From positions 1 to 56,919 of the forward strand of contig JAUZPN010000002.1 of NCBI GenBank assembly GCA_030705885.1: a stretch of 56,919 nucleotides of DNA. Reading direction: 5' to 3'. Positions 27,258 through 34,471 of this stretch are shown one piece after another; the first letter of the stretch is position 1; each line of letters begins with the position of its first letter. The notes beneath the pieces are model-generated. The model did not search any database and was not told where the DNA came from. It saw only the letters and a program-made list of their open reading frames with translations. This DNA comes from Bacillota bacterium (GTDB lineage: Bacteria > Bacillota > Clostridia > Clostridiales > Clostridiaceae). The translations under genes and the position numbers were made by a program.

Positions 27258-27507
27258 AAATAACCTCCATAAATTTTAATTATATTTTAAGTTTTCATCT
27301 TTTTTATAGAACGATAGATTGTGTGCTTCTATTTTTGTATTATAATTTTATTATATCAAAACAAAAAGAGTATTACAAATGGCTGCAAAATGATATTGTT
27401 TCTGTTAGATGGAGTACTATTGACATTAGAAGCGATTGCTACGGCTTATGTATTTAATCCTGAAGGTTGAACTTAAGAATTCTAATTTTTCATAGAAGAA
27501 TACTCAT

Positions 27508-27771
27508 TTGAAACTACATAATTATATTAAGTTAATAAAGGGCATTAAAAGACTAAGTGATGGATTTTTTCTTATGGCAGAAAATTTTTATAATCTTGCT
27601 ACTAATATTGATGAAAGTGGAGTTGTTAAATCTTATTGTGGATGGTCATTACGCAAGAGATCGCAAGAAGAATCATTCTTTGCAGTTTTTATGAATAGAT
27701 TTAGAGGAAATGGACCATATATACTTGATGAACTAGAAGCAGCATTATCAAGTAATGAAAAAATTTTATAA
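27508..27771 (+). CDS. Small unknown protein, possibly a remnant
   Basis: An 87-codon frame beginning with TTG and lacking a convincing ribosome binding site. The product is soluble with a basic helix (KLIKGIKRL) and no recognised domain. The preceding 100 nt contain short open stretches in other frames, so this may be the end of a decayed gene. The following gap to 28065 holds no supported gene. Confidence 0.3.
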   Translation: MKLHNYIKLIKGIKRLSDGFFLMAENFYNLATNIDESGVVKSYCGWSLRKRSQEESFFAVFMNRFRGNGPYILDELEAALSSNEKIL

Positions 27772-28065
27772 TAATACAAAAAGAATGCTGAATATACATT
27801 TGGAAGAAAAAATAAATACAGTTTACTTTGATAATAGTACAGCAACGATTTTACAAAAACTGTTACATAAGTACTTCTATTAATTTTTGTGCTATCACAA
27901 AATATATAATTAACATTTTTGTGATGGTCATTGTTTGTAAAAATGGTGCTTTTATGCTACAATGTTTCCAACGATTAAGTGGCAACAGTAAAATATTATG
28001 CTATAAATTATTTATATACTTTTGCACTATAATCCAATAAAAACATTAATGAAAGGATGTTGATT

Positions 28066-28122
28066 ATGGAAGCTTTACATAAAAATACAATTATGAATTT
28101 AGGAGAAAAAATATATTTTTAA
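28066..28122 (+). CDS. Possible 18-residue small ORF upstream of the deaminase
   Basis: ATG at 28066 with AAAGGATG upstream opens an 18-codon frame (MEALHKNTIMNLGEKIYF) and stops 41 nt before the deaminase start. The site is as good as that of neighbouring genes. It could be a leader peptide or the stub of a lost gene. Confidence 0.3.
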   Translation: MEALHKNTIMNLGEKIYF

Positions 28123-28163
28123 GAAGCATGATTTAATTCATGTTTCGGAAGGAAGTAATAGAA

Positions 28164-28682
28164 ATGAATAATAATAAACATGAATTATATATCAAAAAAT
28201 GTTATGAGTTAGCAGTGAATGCTGGAAAAAAAGGATATGATACCTTCGGTGCTATATTGGTTAACGAAGGGAAAATTCTTGAGGAATCAGAAAATACAGC
28301 AGATTATGAAAATGGATTATTTGGTCATGCAGAATTTAATTTAGTGCATAAATGTGCCAATAAATATTCAGATAGTATTTTAGAAAAATCCATTTTATAT
28401 ACGAGTTGTGCGCTATGTACTCGTTGCATGATGGCAATTGCTTCACTTGGAATTAAGAACATAGTATGCGGAGTATCTTATAAATCATTTAATCTGTTAT
28501 TACCTTTTGAACCAAAGTTGATTGAGTATGAAACTATCATGAAGGAAATGGGAGTATCAATTAATCTGGTTGGACCAGTTTTAGAAGATGAAGGAATGAA
28601 AACTTTTGAGTATTGGGGTGGAAATTATCGTCCAATTGAAGAACTTCTTGAAGAAAGTGCTAATATGAGAAAAGGCAAATAA
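28164..28682 (+). CDS. Cytidine/nucleoside deaminase-family protein
   Basis: Product of 172 residues of the zinc-dependent deaminase fold. The proton-shuttle motif is HAE (in LFGHAEFNLVHK, near residue 56). The two zinc cysteines lie in TSCALCTRCMMAI (SCxxC where PCxxC is usual). Text after them, GIKNIVCGVSY, also fits. Substrate could be a free base, nucleoside or tRNA adenosine; the Ser for Pro change and the short length argue against TadA. The ATG at 28164 has GGAAGGAAG upstream; a frame from 28140 has none. Confidence 0.78.
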   Translation: MNNNKHELYIKKCYELAVNAGKKGYDTFGAILVNEGKILEESENTADYENGLFGHAEFNLVHKCANKYSDSILEKSILYTSCALCTRCMMAIASLGIKNIVCGVSYKSFNLLLPFEPKLIEYETIMKEMGVSINLVGPVLEDEGMKTFEYWGGNYRPIEELLEESANMRKGK

Positions 28683-28852
28683 TAGTAGTTATTGAGTTTG
28701 AGAAATTTTTGTTACAATTATGATACGATTTTGATTAGATAAACAAAAATGACAAGACATAGAATGCGTAGGAGATAATGCATTATAACTGTTTTTGCAT
28801 GAATCATTGTTGTATCTTAGATATAAATTAATAATTACTTAAAGACAGAAAG

Positions 28853-28877
28853 ACTCCCGATATTATCAGGAGTTTTT
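28853..28877 (+). terminator. Terminator after the deaminase gene
   Basis: ACTCCCGATA and TATCAGGAGT pair with one mismatch and are followed by TTTTT. It lies 170 nt past the deaminase stop. Confidence 0.6.
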
Positions 28878-28926
28878 AAAATACCTCTTACATTTTATTA
28901 ATTCTAAGAATCTAATACTTAAAGTT

Positions 28927-28961
28927 TAATATGTAATAAATGTAACGTTGATTACATATTA
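28927..28961. repeat. Perfect 11-bp inverted repeat in the 28.7-29.1 kb gap
   Basis: TAATATGTAAT (28927-28937) and ATTACATATTA (28951-28961) flank a 13-nt centre that contains AACGTT. There is no T-tract, so it looks more like an operator or structural site than a terminator. It lies 120 nt upstream of the 29083 gene. The rest of the gap shows nothing else. Confidence 0.5.
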
Positions 28962-29082
28962 GATGAGTTTTATAGTTTATTTATTGCATCTTCTAATTCT
29001 CCAGGATTATTATAATAATTATAGAGATGGATGTTAAATCAATCAGATAAGAAATAGAGCAATAAGCGGAGGAGATGATATT

Positions 29083-29373
29083 TTGAATGAATTGATTAAT
29101 CTTTTGTATAAGATTAAAGAACGACCAGGTATGTATATTGGATGTAAATCACTTACTTCGTTAGCTGATTTTGTAAATGGATATTTGCTTGCAAAACATG
29201 AAGATGGAATTAATATAGAATTTTTTGATGGATTTAATAAATGGATTGCTGAAAAGTATTCCATAAAATCTACTCATGATTGGAGTAGAATAATATCATT
29301 TTATTATTTATCTCCAGAATCAGCCTTTGATAAATTCTATGAACATCTTGAGGAATTTCTAGAAGAAAACTAG
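29083..29373 (+). CDS. Small immunity-like protein
   Basis: Soluble acidic protein of 96 residues. It begins at TTG, eight nt past a clear GGAGGAG site. Text such as LLYKIKERPGMYIGCKSLTSLADFVNGYLLA and ..WSRIISFYYLSPESAFDKFYEHLEEFLEE resembles a group of small bacterial proteins often found beside polymorphic toxins and thought to be immunity proteins. I make that link from pattern memory only. No toxin gene is adjacent, so it may be an orphan immunity gene. Confidence 0.6.
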   Translation: MNELINLLYKIKERPGMYIGCKSLTSLADFVNGYLLAKHEDGINIEFFDGFNKWIAEKYSIKSTHDWSRIISFYYLSPESAFDKFYEHLEEFLEEN

Positions 29374-29377
29374 AGAA

Positions 29378-29484
29378 TATAGTAAGCAACTAGTACCATA
29401 AGACACAAATTTGTACTCATAGATATTTGATAGTGTATATATAAAATATAAATTTATTGGAACATTATGACTAAGTATAGTATA
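29378..29484 (+). repeat. Promoter-bearing palindromic repeat, copy 1 (diverged left arm)
   Basis: The left end TATAGT and right end AGTATA bound about 107 nt. The right arm carries TGGAAC (29458-29463), 17 nt, then TATAGT (29481-29486), identical in spacing to the other copies. The left arm matches only loosely (GACACAAATTTGTAC, ATATTTGATAGTG). The element ends 16 nt upstream of the start of the next gene (29501). Confidence 0.6.
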
Positions 29485-29500
29485 GTTAATGGAGGCAAAA

Positions 29501-30052
29501 ATGTTTGAAATATTATACAGAATTATTGATGATATTAATGATATAAAAAATATGAAAGCAGATGAGTTTGATAGAAATGATATTGATGGTTTTTTTCAAC
29601 TAAGATTTAATGATAGTTCATATGGTCAATATAATGACATTACACCGGTAGATGAAAATGGATATTCATTTGAATATATAACAAAATGGTTTGAAAATAT
29701 TATAAATGCTGCTCTATTATTAGATAAAAATGAATATGTAGCCATAAATGATACTGAATCATTTAACACATGGATAGAGATTAAAAAAGTGAAAAATGAT
29801 ATAATTGTAGGAATAATACAAGCGGAAAAAGATGGAGAGAAGCAGATTAGAACTATACCATTTGAGAATGTCAAATATTCAGAATGGAAAGAAGAGTGTA
29901 TAAATTTAGATAAATTTAGAAATGAAGTAATAAGTAAGTTGTTAATGTATATAGATGAACTTATAAGAATAAATTCTAATTTAATTAACAGTAAGAGATT
30001 AAATAAGCTTAAGAATAATGTTAATATAATAAAAGAAAGTTTGAGAAATTGA
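29501..30052 (+). CDS. Unknown acidic protein, possibly immunity-like
   Basis: Product of 183 residues from the ATG at 29501, which follows GGAGG by six nt. The ATG at 29489 overlaps that site and is rejected. It is soluble and acidic with a helical, lysine/asparagine-rich C-terminus; no domain is recognised. The composition (many Asp, Asn, Ile; F and W scattered) resembles small immunity proteins. Its promoter appears to come from the repeat element directly upstream. Confidence 0.6.
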   Translation: MFEILYRIIDDINDIKNMKADEFDRNDIDGFFQLRFNDSSYGQYNDITPVDENGYSFEYITKWFENIINAALLLDKNEYVAINDTESFNTWIEIKKVKNDIIVGIIQAEKDGEKQIRTIPFENVKYSEWKEECINLDKFRNEVISKLLMYIDELIRINSNLINSKRLNKLKNNVNIIKESLRN

Positions 30053-30182
30053 AATAAATTTAAATGCACCAAAACAAGTAAAGTTGATGATGCTGCAGAA
30101 GCTGTTATTTAGATGTAAAAAATTAGGTAAATATATAGAATTAGTTTCCGATAGAAATATTGTTTAATATGAAAATTGATAG

Positions 30183-30275
30183 AAAGGTAAAGACAAATAT
30201 GGGAAAATGGAAAGAAATGAAAATGGAATGGTAAATCCATGTTATTTTGAATGGGCTGAATCACAAGATTTTTAA
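30183..30275 (+). pseudogene. Short coding remnant
   Basis: An open stretch without a start reads KGKDKYGKMERNENGMV, then NPCYFEWAESQDF, before a stop. It looks protein-like but has no ribosome binding site and is surrounded by stops in all frames. It is probably the tail of a lost gene. The rest of the 30053-30382 gap shows nothing else supported. Confidence 0.25.
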
Positions 30276-30382
30276 TGGGTGTATGATTATTTACAAGTAA
30301 AGAAAAATACTATGTGTAAGAGTGAGATTTTTTAAATAAATAGTTTCACAGATACAATAATTGAAAATAGAAAGGATAAATT

Positions 30383-31138
30383 ATGAAAATTTTAATTTCT
30401 TTAATTACGAAGGTAAGAGATAATACAAAATATCATATACAGCAATATGGACGTATTAAGGGACTTTTTAGGTCAAGCTGGTATAATTTCCTTGCGTTAT
30501 TAGTTATTTTTTGGATTACACTTGTTCCTTTTAAGATACTAAGTTTTATTTTTACTTTTTTTAGTCCAAAGATACAGTATGATTCACTAATGATGTTCGT
30601 TTATATGAGTAATATCGAATTAATAATAGGAGCAATTATAATAGAAATAGGGTTATATTTATATACCGGTATACCTTTATTGAATAATAAATCTAAGCAA
30701 AGAGTTATATCATATATTTGTGTTAGTGTTTTAACGCTAGGTGGAATTTTTATGTCACTTAATGGTGTAAATAAGTATTGTTATATAAAGGAACAGAAAG
30801 ATCATGAACAATTTGTTATAGCTGCAAGATATGGTTTTATTAACAAAGAAATAATTTATAAGCCAAGTGATATTGATTTTGTTAATATATCTGATGAAAT
30901 TTGTTATGGACAAAAATCCAATGGAAAGTCAACTATACGTACAGGACCATATCAAAGTTATAATTTTAAAATATATTTAAAAAATAATAAGTGTTTAGAA
31001 ATGCAAGCTTTAAAATTAGATAATTGTGATTATTTATATGAATATTTAACTCAAAATAATGTACCTATAGTTTATGAGGGAAAAACGAAATTTGGTATAA
31101 ATGAATCAGCAAGGTATTCTTTCCTTGATCACAATTAG
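30383..31138 (+). CDS. Unknown four-TM membrane protein, first tandem paralogue
   Basis: Product of 251 residues. Hydrophobic segments lie at about 35-60, 72-95 and 108-125, with a weaker one near 15-30. A C-terminal soluble domain of about 115 residues follows (EQFVIAARYG, PSDIDFVNISDEI, TGPYQSYNFKIYLKNNK). The C-terminal half is nearly identical to the next gene. I do not recognise the family; the C-terminal part could be a PH-like or PepSY-like beta fold. AAAGGAT precedes the ATG. Its last codons (FLDHN) are encoded by the left arm of a repeat element. Confidence 0.7.
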   Translation: MKILISLITKVRDNTKYHIQQYGRIKGLFRSSWYNFLALLVIFWITLVPFKILSFIFTFFSPKIQYDSLMMFVYMSNIELIIGAIIIEIGLYLYTGIPLLNNKSKQRVISYICVSVLTLGGIFMSLNGVNKYCYIKEQKDHEQFVIAARYGFINKEIIYKPSDIDFVNISDEICYGQKSNGKSTIRTGPYQSYNFKIYLKNNKCLEMQALKLDNCDYLYEYLTQNNVPIVYEGKTKFGINESARYSFLDHN

Positions 31139-31145
31139 TTCCACT
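31115..31145 (+). repeat. Left-arm fragment of the palindromic repeat
   Basis: TATTCTTTCCTTGATCACA followed by ATTAGTTCCACT matches the left arm of the full copies, then the match stops abruptly at 31145 where the second gene's duplicated leader begins. The fragment supplies the stop codon and last residues of the first paralogue. Confidence 0.6.
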
Positions 31146-31174
31146 ACAATAATTGAAAATAGAAAGGATAAATT

Positions 31175-31930
31175 ATGAAACTTTTAATTTCCATAATTAT
31201 AGATATAAAAGATATTATAAAAGATAATATACATCAATATGGATGGATTAAAGGATGTTTCAGGTCATGCCAGTATATTTTTATTCCACTATTATGTATT
31301 TGCTCGCTTATAGGTATTCCTTTTACCGCACTAAGTTTTATTTTCAAATTATTTAGTCCAGATGTAAAGTATCATTCACTTATGATGGTTGCTGGTATGA
31401 GTAATATGGAATTAACAATAGGAATAATTATTACAGAAATAGGATTGCTTTTATATATTGGTATATATTTGTTGAATAATAAAATCAGGCAAATAGTTAT
31501 GGCGTGTATTTGTGTTAGTGTTTTAACGCTAGGTGGAATTTTTATAGCATTTGATGGTATAGATAAGTATTGTTATATAAAGGAAAATAAAAATTATGAA
31601 CAATTTGTTATAGCTGCAAGATATGGTCTGCTTAGTGAAGAAATATTTTATGAGCCAAGTGATATTGATTTTGTTAAAATATCTGATGAAATTTCCTATG
31701 AAGAAAAAGTCCAGGGAAAGTCAACTATACTTACAGGACCATATCAAAGTTATAATTTTAAAATATATTTAAAAAATAATAAGTGTTTAGAAATGCAAGC
31801 TTTAAAGTCAGATAATTGTGATTATTTATATGAATATTTAACTCAAAATAATGTACCTATAGTTTATGAGGGAAAAACGAAACTTGGTATAAATGTAACA
31901 GCAAAGTATACTTTCCTCGGTCACATTTAG
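31175..31930 (+). CDS. Unknown four-TM membrane protein, second tandem paralogue
   Basis: Product of 251 residues, the same length and topology as the preceding gene. The membrane half differs at many positions while the C-terminal domain is almost identical, including silent sites, which suggests duplication followed by uneven divergence or gene conversion. The leader (ACAATAATTGAAAATAG and AAAGGATAAATT before ATG) is also duplicated. The last codons (FLGHI, stop 31928-31930) lie inside the left arm of a full repeat element. Function unknown. Confidence 0.7.
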   Translation: MKLLISIIIDIKDIIKDNIHQYGWIKGCFRSCQYIFIPLLCICSLIGIPFTALSFIFKLFSPDVKYHSLMMVAGMSNMELTIGIIITEIGLLLYIGIYLLNNKIRQIVMACICVSVLTLGGIFIAFDGIDKYCYIKENKNYEQFVIAARYGLLSEEIFYEPSDIDFVKISDEISYEEKVQGKSTILTGPYQSYNFKIYLKNNKCLEMQALKSDNCDYLYEYLTQNNVPIVYEGKTKLGINVTAKYTFLGHI

Positions 31931-32009
31931 TTCCACTTAATTTATAAATGATAGCGGAGAGAAGCTTCTTTTAGAAATCTAGTGGAACTTTGTGACTGAG
32001 GATAGTATA
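31907..32009 (+). repeat. Promoter-bearing palindromic repeat, copy 2
   Basis: A 103-nt element. The left end TATACTTTCCTCGGTCACA pairs with the right end TGTGACTGAGGATAGTATA with two mismatches. AGTTCCACT pairs with AGTGGAACT further in. The unpaired centre is about 40 nt (ATAAATGATAGCGGAGAG, then AAGCTTCTTTTA). The right arm holds TGGAAC (31983-31988), 17 nt, TATATA (32006-32011). It overlaps the 3' end of the upstream gene and shares one TA with the next copy. Confidence 0.75.
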
Positions 32010-32110
32010 TACTTCCCTTGATCACAATTATTTAAGATTAATTAATAAATGAGAACAGAAGAAAGTTTCTTTTAAAAATTTAGCGATATTTTGTGGACAT
32101 GGATAGTATA
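32008..32110 (+). repeat. Promoter-bearing palindromic repeat, copy 3 (diverged, adjoining copy 2)
   Basis: A 103-nt element with left end TATACTTCCCTTGATCACA and right end TGTGGACATGGATAGTATA. The body (AATAAATGAGAACAGAAG, TTTCTTTTAAAAATTTAG) matches the family with many changes. The -10 is a perfect TATAAT (32107-32112), while the -35 position (32084-32089, CGATAT) has decayed. It ends 32 nt upstream of the LRR gene's ATG. Confidence 0.65.
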
Positions 32111-32142
32111 ATTAAAAAATAATAATGGGTGGGTAAAATTAA

Positions 32143-33177
32143 ATGAGTAAAAGTAAGATTGCTGGAATTGTATTATCATTAAGCTTAATTGTTATTATGT
32201 TAGGTTTAATTATAACAAATTTAAATAAACAGATATATACTATAAAATTTAAAAATACGATAATTGAAAATAAAGTAAGAGAAATAATAAATAAGCCTGA
32301 AGGTGATATATCAGCTTCAGATATTAGTAAAGTTAAGGTTCTAAATTTAAATGATAAAAAAATAAGTGATATAAGTGATTTGAAAAATTTAACTAATCTA
32401 AAAGACCTTTATTTAAATAATAATGAAATAGAAGATATAAATTCATTAAAAAATTTGACTGGTTTAACAGAACTTTATTTATCTAATAATCAAGTAAGTG
32501 ATATTAGTGCATTAGAAAACTTAAAAAACTTAAAATATCTTTGTTTAAACTCTAATCAAATAAGTGATATTAGTGTATTAGTAAAATTGAAAAACTTAAA
32601 AGATCTTTATTTAAATTCTAATCTAATAAGTGATATAAGTTCATTAAAAAAGTTGACTAATTTGAATTATCTTTATTTAAGTTCTAATCAAATAAGTGAT
32701 GTAAGTGCGTTAAGAAATTTATATAAATTAAAGGTTGTTTATTTAAATAATAATGAAATAAGTGATATATATACTTTAAAAAGCTTAAATGAGCTAGCTA
32801 TTCTTGATTTAAGCAATAATAGAATAAATAATATAAGTTCAGTACAAAAATTGACTGATTTAATTGAACTTTATATTGGCGGGACTCAAATAGATAATGA
32901 TGATATGTATGTATTAAACAGCTTAACTAAATTAGAAACTCTTGATTTAAGTCATACTGAAATAAGTTATTTAGACCCTTTAAAAGACTTGAGAGAGTTA
33001 GATTCTGTTGATTTGAGTTACACTCCAATAGATGATTTGAGCGTGTTTGAAGAATGTAAGTTTTTAAGTGAGATTAAATTAATAAATACTCCAAACATAA
33101 CGCAAAAACAAATAAATGAATTGATGAAGTCACAGCCAAGTAAATCTATTATTCAGGATAATGTTTTAAAACAGTGA
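32143..33177 (+). CDS. Membrane-anchored leucine-rich-repeat protein, internalin type
   Basis: Product of 344 residues. An N-terminal hydrophobic segment (about 5-25) acts as signal or anchor. After about 40 residues come at least ten 22-residue repeats of the internalin LRR type (LTNLKDLYLNNNEIEDINSL pattern; L..L..L.L..N.I.DI..L), ending near residue 320. There is no LPxTG and no dockerin, so it is probably held by its N-terminal segment and faces outward. Such proteins mediate protein binding; the partner is unknown. GGGTGGG precedes the ATG. Two repeat elements directly upstream may provide its promoter. Confidence 0.82.
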   Translation: MSKSKIAGIVLSLSLIVIMLGLIITNLNKQIYTIKFKNTIIENKVREIINKPEGDISASDISKVKVLNLNDKKISDISDLKNLTNLKDLYLNNNEIEDINSLKNLTGLTELYLSNNQVSDISALENLKNLKYLCLNSNQISDISVLVKLKNLKDLYLNSNLISDISSLKKLTNLNYLYLSSNQISDVSALRNLYKLKVVYLNNNEISDIYTLKSLNELAILDLSNNRINNISSVQKLTDLIELYIGGTQIDNDDMYVLNSLTKLETLDLSHTEISYLDPLKDLRELDSVDLSYTPIDDLSVFEECKFLSEIKLINTPNITQKQINELMKSQPSKSIIQDNVLKQ

Positions 33178-33196
33178 GGTTTGGAAATATATTAAG

Positions 33197-33222
33197 TTGC
33201 AAAGTTCCACTAAATAAAAGAA
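33197..33222 (-). repeat. Inverted right-arm fragment of the palindromic repeat
   Basis: Read on the minus strand, the sequence contains TTTAGTGGAACTTTG, a 15-nt exact match to the right arm of the copy at 35762, preceded by TTCTTTTA as in that arm. It is a truncated copy in the opposite orientation, 20 nt after the LRR gene. Confidence 0.5.
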
Positions 33223-33250
33223 TTTTGTTGCTGTCATTTGTAAAGTGTTT

Positions 33251-33285
33251 AGCACTAAATTTAATATTGTTGAAAATTTAGTACT
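33251..33285 (+). terminator. Hairpin after the LRR gene
   Basis: AGCACTAAATTT (33251-33262) and AAATTTAGTACT (33274-33285) pair with one mismatch, followed by GTTAAAAAATTAAT. The T-tract is poor, so terminator function is only likely. Confidence 0.35.
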
Positions 33286-33348
33286 GTTAAAAAATTAATA
33301 AGTATATGAATAAATTATTGATAAATTAGATAAAAAATTATATATTTA

Positions 33349-33377
33349 TTGACATACTTATATTAATAGATTAAATT
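33349..33377 (+). promoter_or_regulatory. Promoter of the BASS transporter gene
   Basis: TTGACA (33349-33354), 17-nt spacer, TAAATT (33372-33377), ending 32 nt before the ATG. Confidence 0.5.
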
Positions 33378-33409
33378 ATTAATATAAATTAAATATTGGG
33401 GTGATAGTA

Positions 33410-34363
33410 ATGATAAAAGTGCTAAAATGGATTTCAGATCATCTTTTATTTTTTGTAGTTGTTGTAGGAACTTTTTCAATGATATTTCCTAAGTTAGGAT
33501 CTTCTTTAGGAGGAATAGTAACTCCTGTGTTAGCTTTGATGGTGTTAAGTGTAAGTATGACAATTAAAGTTGAGGACTTGAAGCAAATTAAAAAGTATCC
33601 GAAAATAATTTTATGGAGTGTATTTCTTCAGTTTGTTCCAATGGTATTATTTTCATTTATGCTTGGAAAAATATTCTTTAAGTCTGGAGATATTAGTACT
33701 GGGCAATTACTTTTAGGCAGTCTCCCAGCAGATATTTCAGCACCGCTTATGGTTTACCTTGTTGGAGGCAGTACAGCTTTAGCAACTGCTATGTTAGTTG
33801 CTGCAATGATACTGACTCCTTTTGTTTTACCTAATGTATTAACTTTTTTAGGAGGTGTAACCTTTAAAGTACCAACATCATATTTAATTATTGAATTAGC
33901 CGGAATAATTTTAATACCTGCAATTTTAGGCGTTTTATTAAATTACTTTTCAAAAAAAGTTAGAGAAAAAGAAGAAGCTTGGTCAGGTGCAGCTTCAGTC
34001 TGCTACATAATATTACTTTTTGTAGTTGTTTCATCTAATGCTAAAGCTATTATAGCCTTAAAAGTATTTGCATTACTTATACTGTTTGTTGAAATATTGC
34101 TTAACCTTTTTGGATATTTATTAGCATATATAACAAAACTTATCTTTAAACAAAATAATACATATTATCCTATCTTGTTCCTTGTAAGCAGCAAAGAATT
34201 TGGTATTGCTTCTGCTGCTGTAGATACAATGAAGTTAAATACTTCAATAGTCATACCATCAGCATTTTATGCAGTAGTTCAAATGGTATCATTACCGATT
34301 ATGGTGTCTATAGTCAATAAATATAAATCAAGCAGTAATCCAAATATTTCTAATCAAAAATAA
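33410..34363 (+). CDS. Bile acid:sodium symporter (BASS/SBF) family transporter
   Basis: Integral membrane protein of 317 residues with about nine or ten TM segments. Family signatures are VTPVLALMVLSVSMTIKVEDL near residue 35, LLLGSLPADISAPLMVYLVGGSTALATAM near 100 and SSKEFGIASAAVDTM near 265. BASS proteins move organic anions with sodium; clostridial members may carry keto acids or unknown anions. The ATG at 33410 has GGGGTG eight nt upstream; the GTG at 33401 overlaps that site. Confidence 0.83.
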   Translation: MIKVLKWISDHLLFFVVVVGTFSMIFPKLGSSLGGIVTPVLALMVLSVSMTIKVEDLKQIKKYPKIILWSVFLQFVPMVLFSFMLGKIFFKSGDISTGQLLLGSLPADISAPLMVYLVGGSTALATAMLVAAMILTPFVLPNVLTFLGGVTFKVPTSYLIIELAGIILIPAILGVLLNYFSKKVREKEEAWSGAASVCYIILLFVVVSSNAKAIIALKVFALLILFVEILLNLFGYLLAYITKLIFKQNNTYYPILFLVSSKEFGIASAAVDTMKLNTSIVIPSAFYAVVQMVSLPIMVSIVNKYKSSSNPNISNQK

Positions 34364-34471
34364 TAATAACATATAAATAATAAATCATGTAATATTTGCA
34401 CAATAACAACTATTAAATCGATATAAAAAGTGGTAAAATGTCAGTATAGTTTATGCGAGGGAGTGATAGTT

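Noticed and set aside
27828-28040. 70-codon frame rich in Cys, Ile and Phe
   Set aside because: No ribosome binding site, composition like translated AT-rich non-coding DNA, and it lies in a gap with stops in neighbouring frames.
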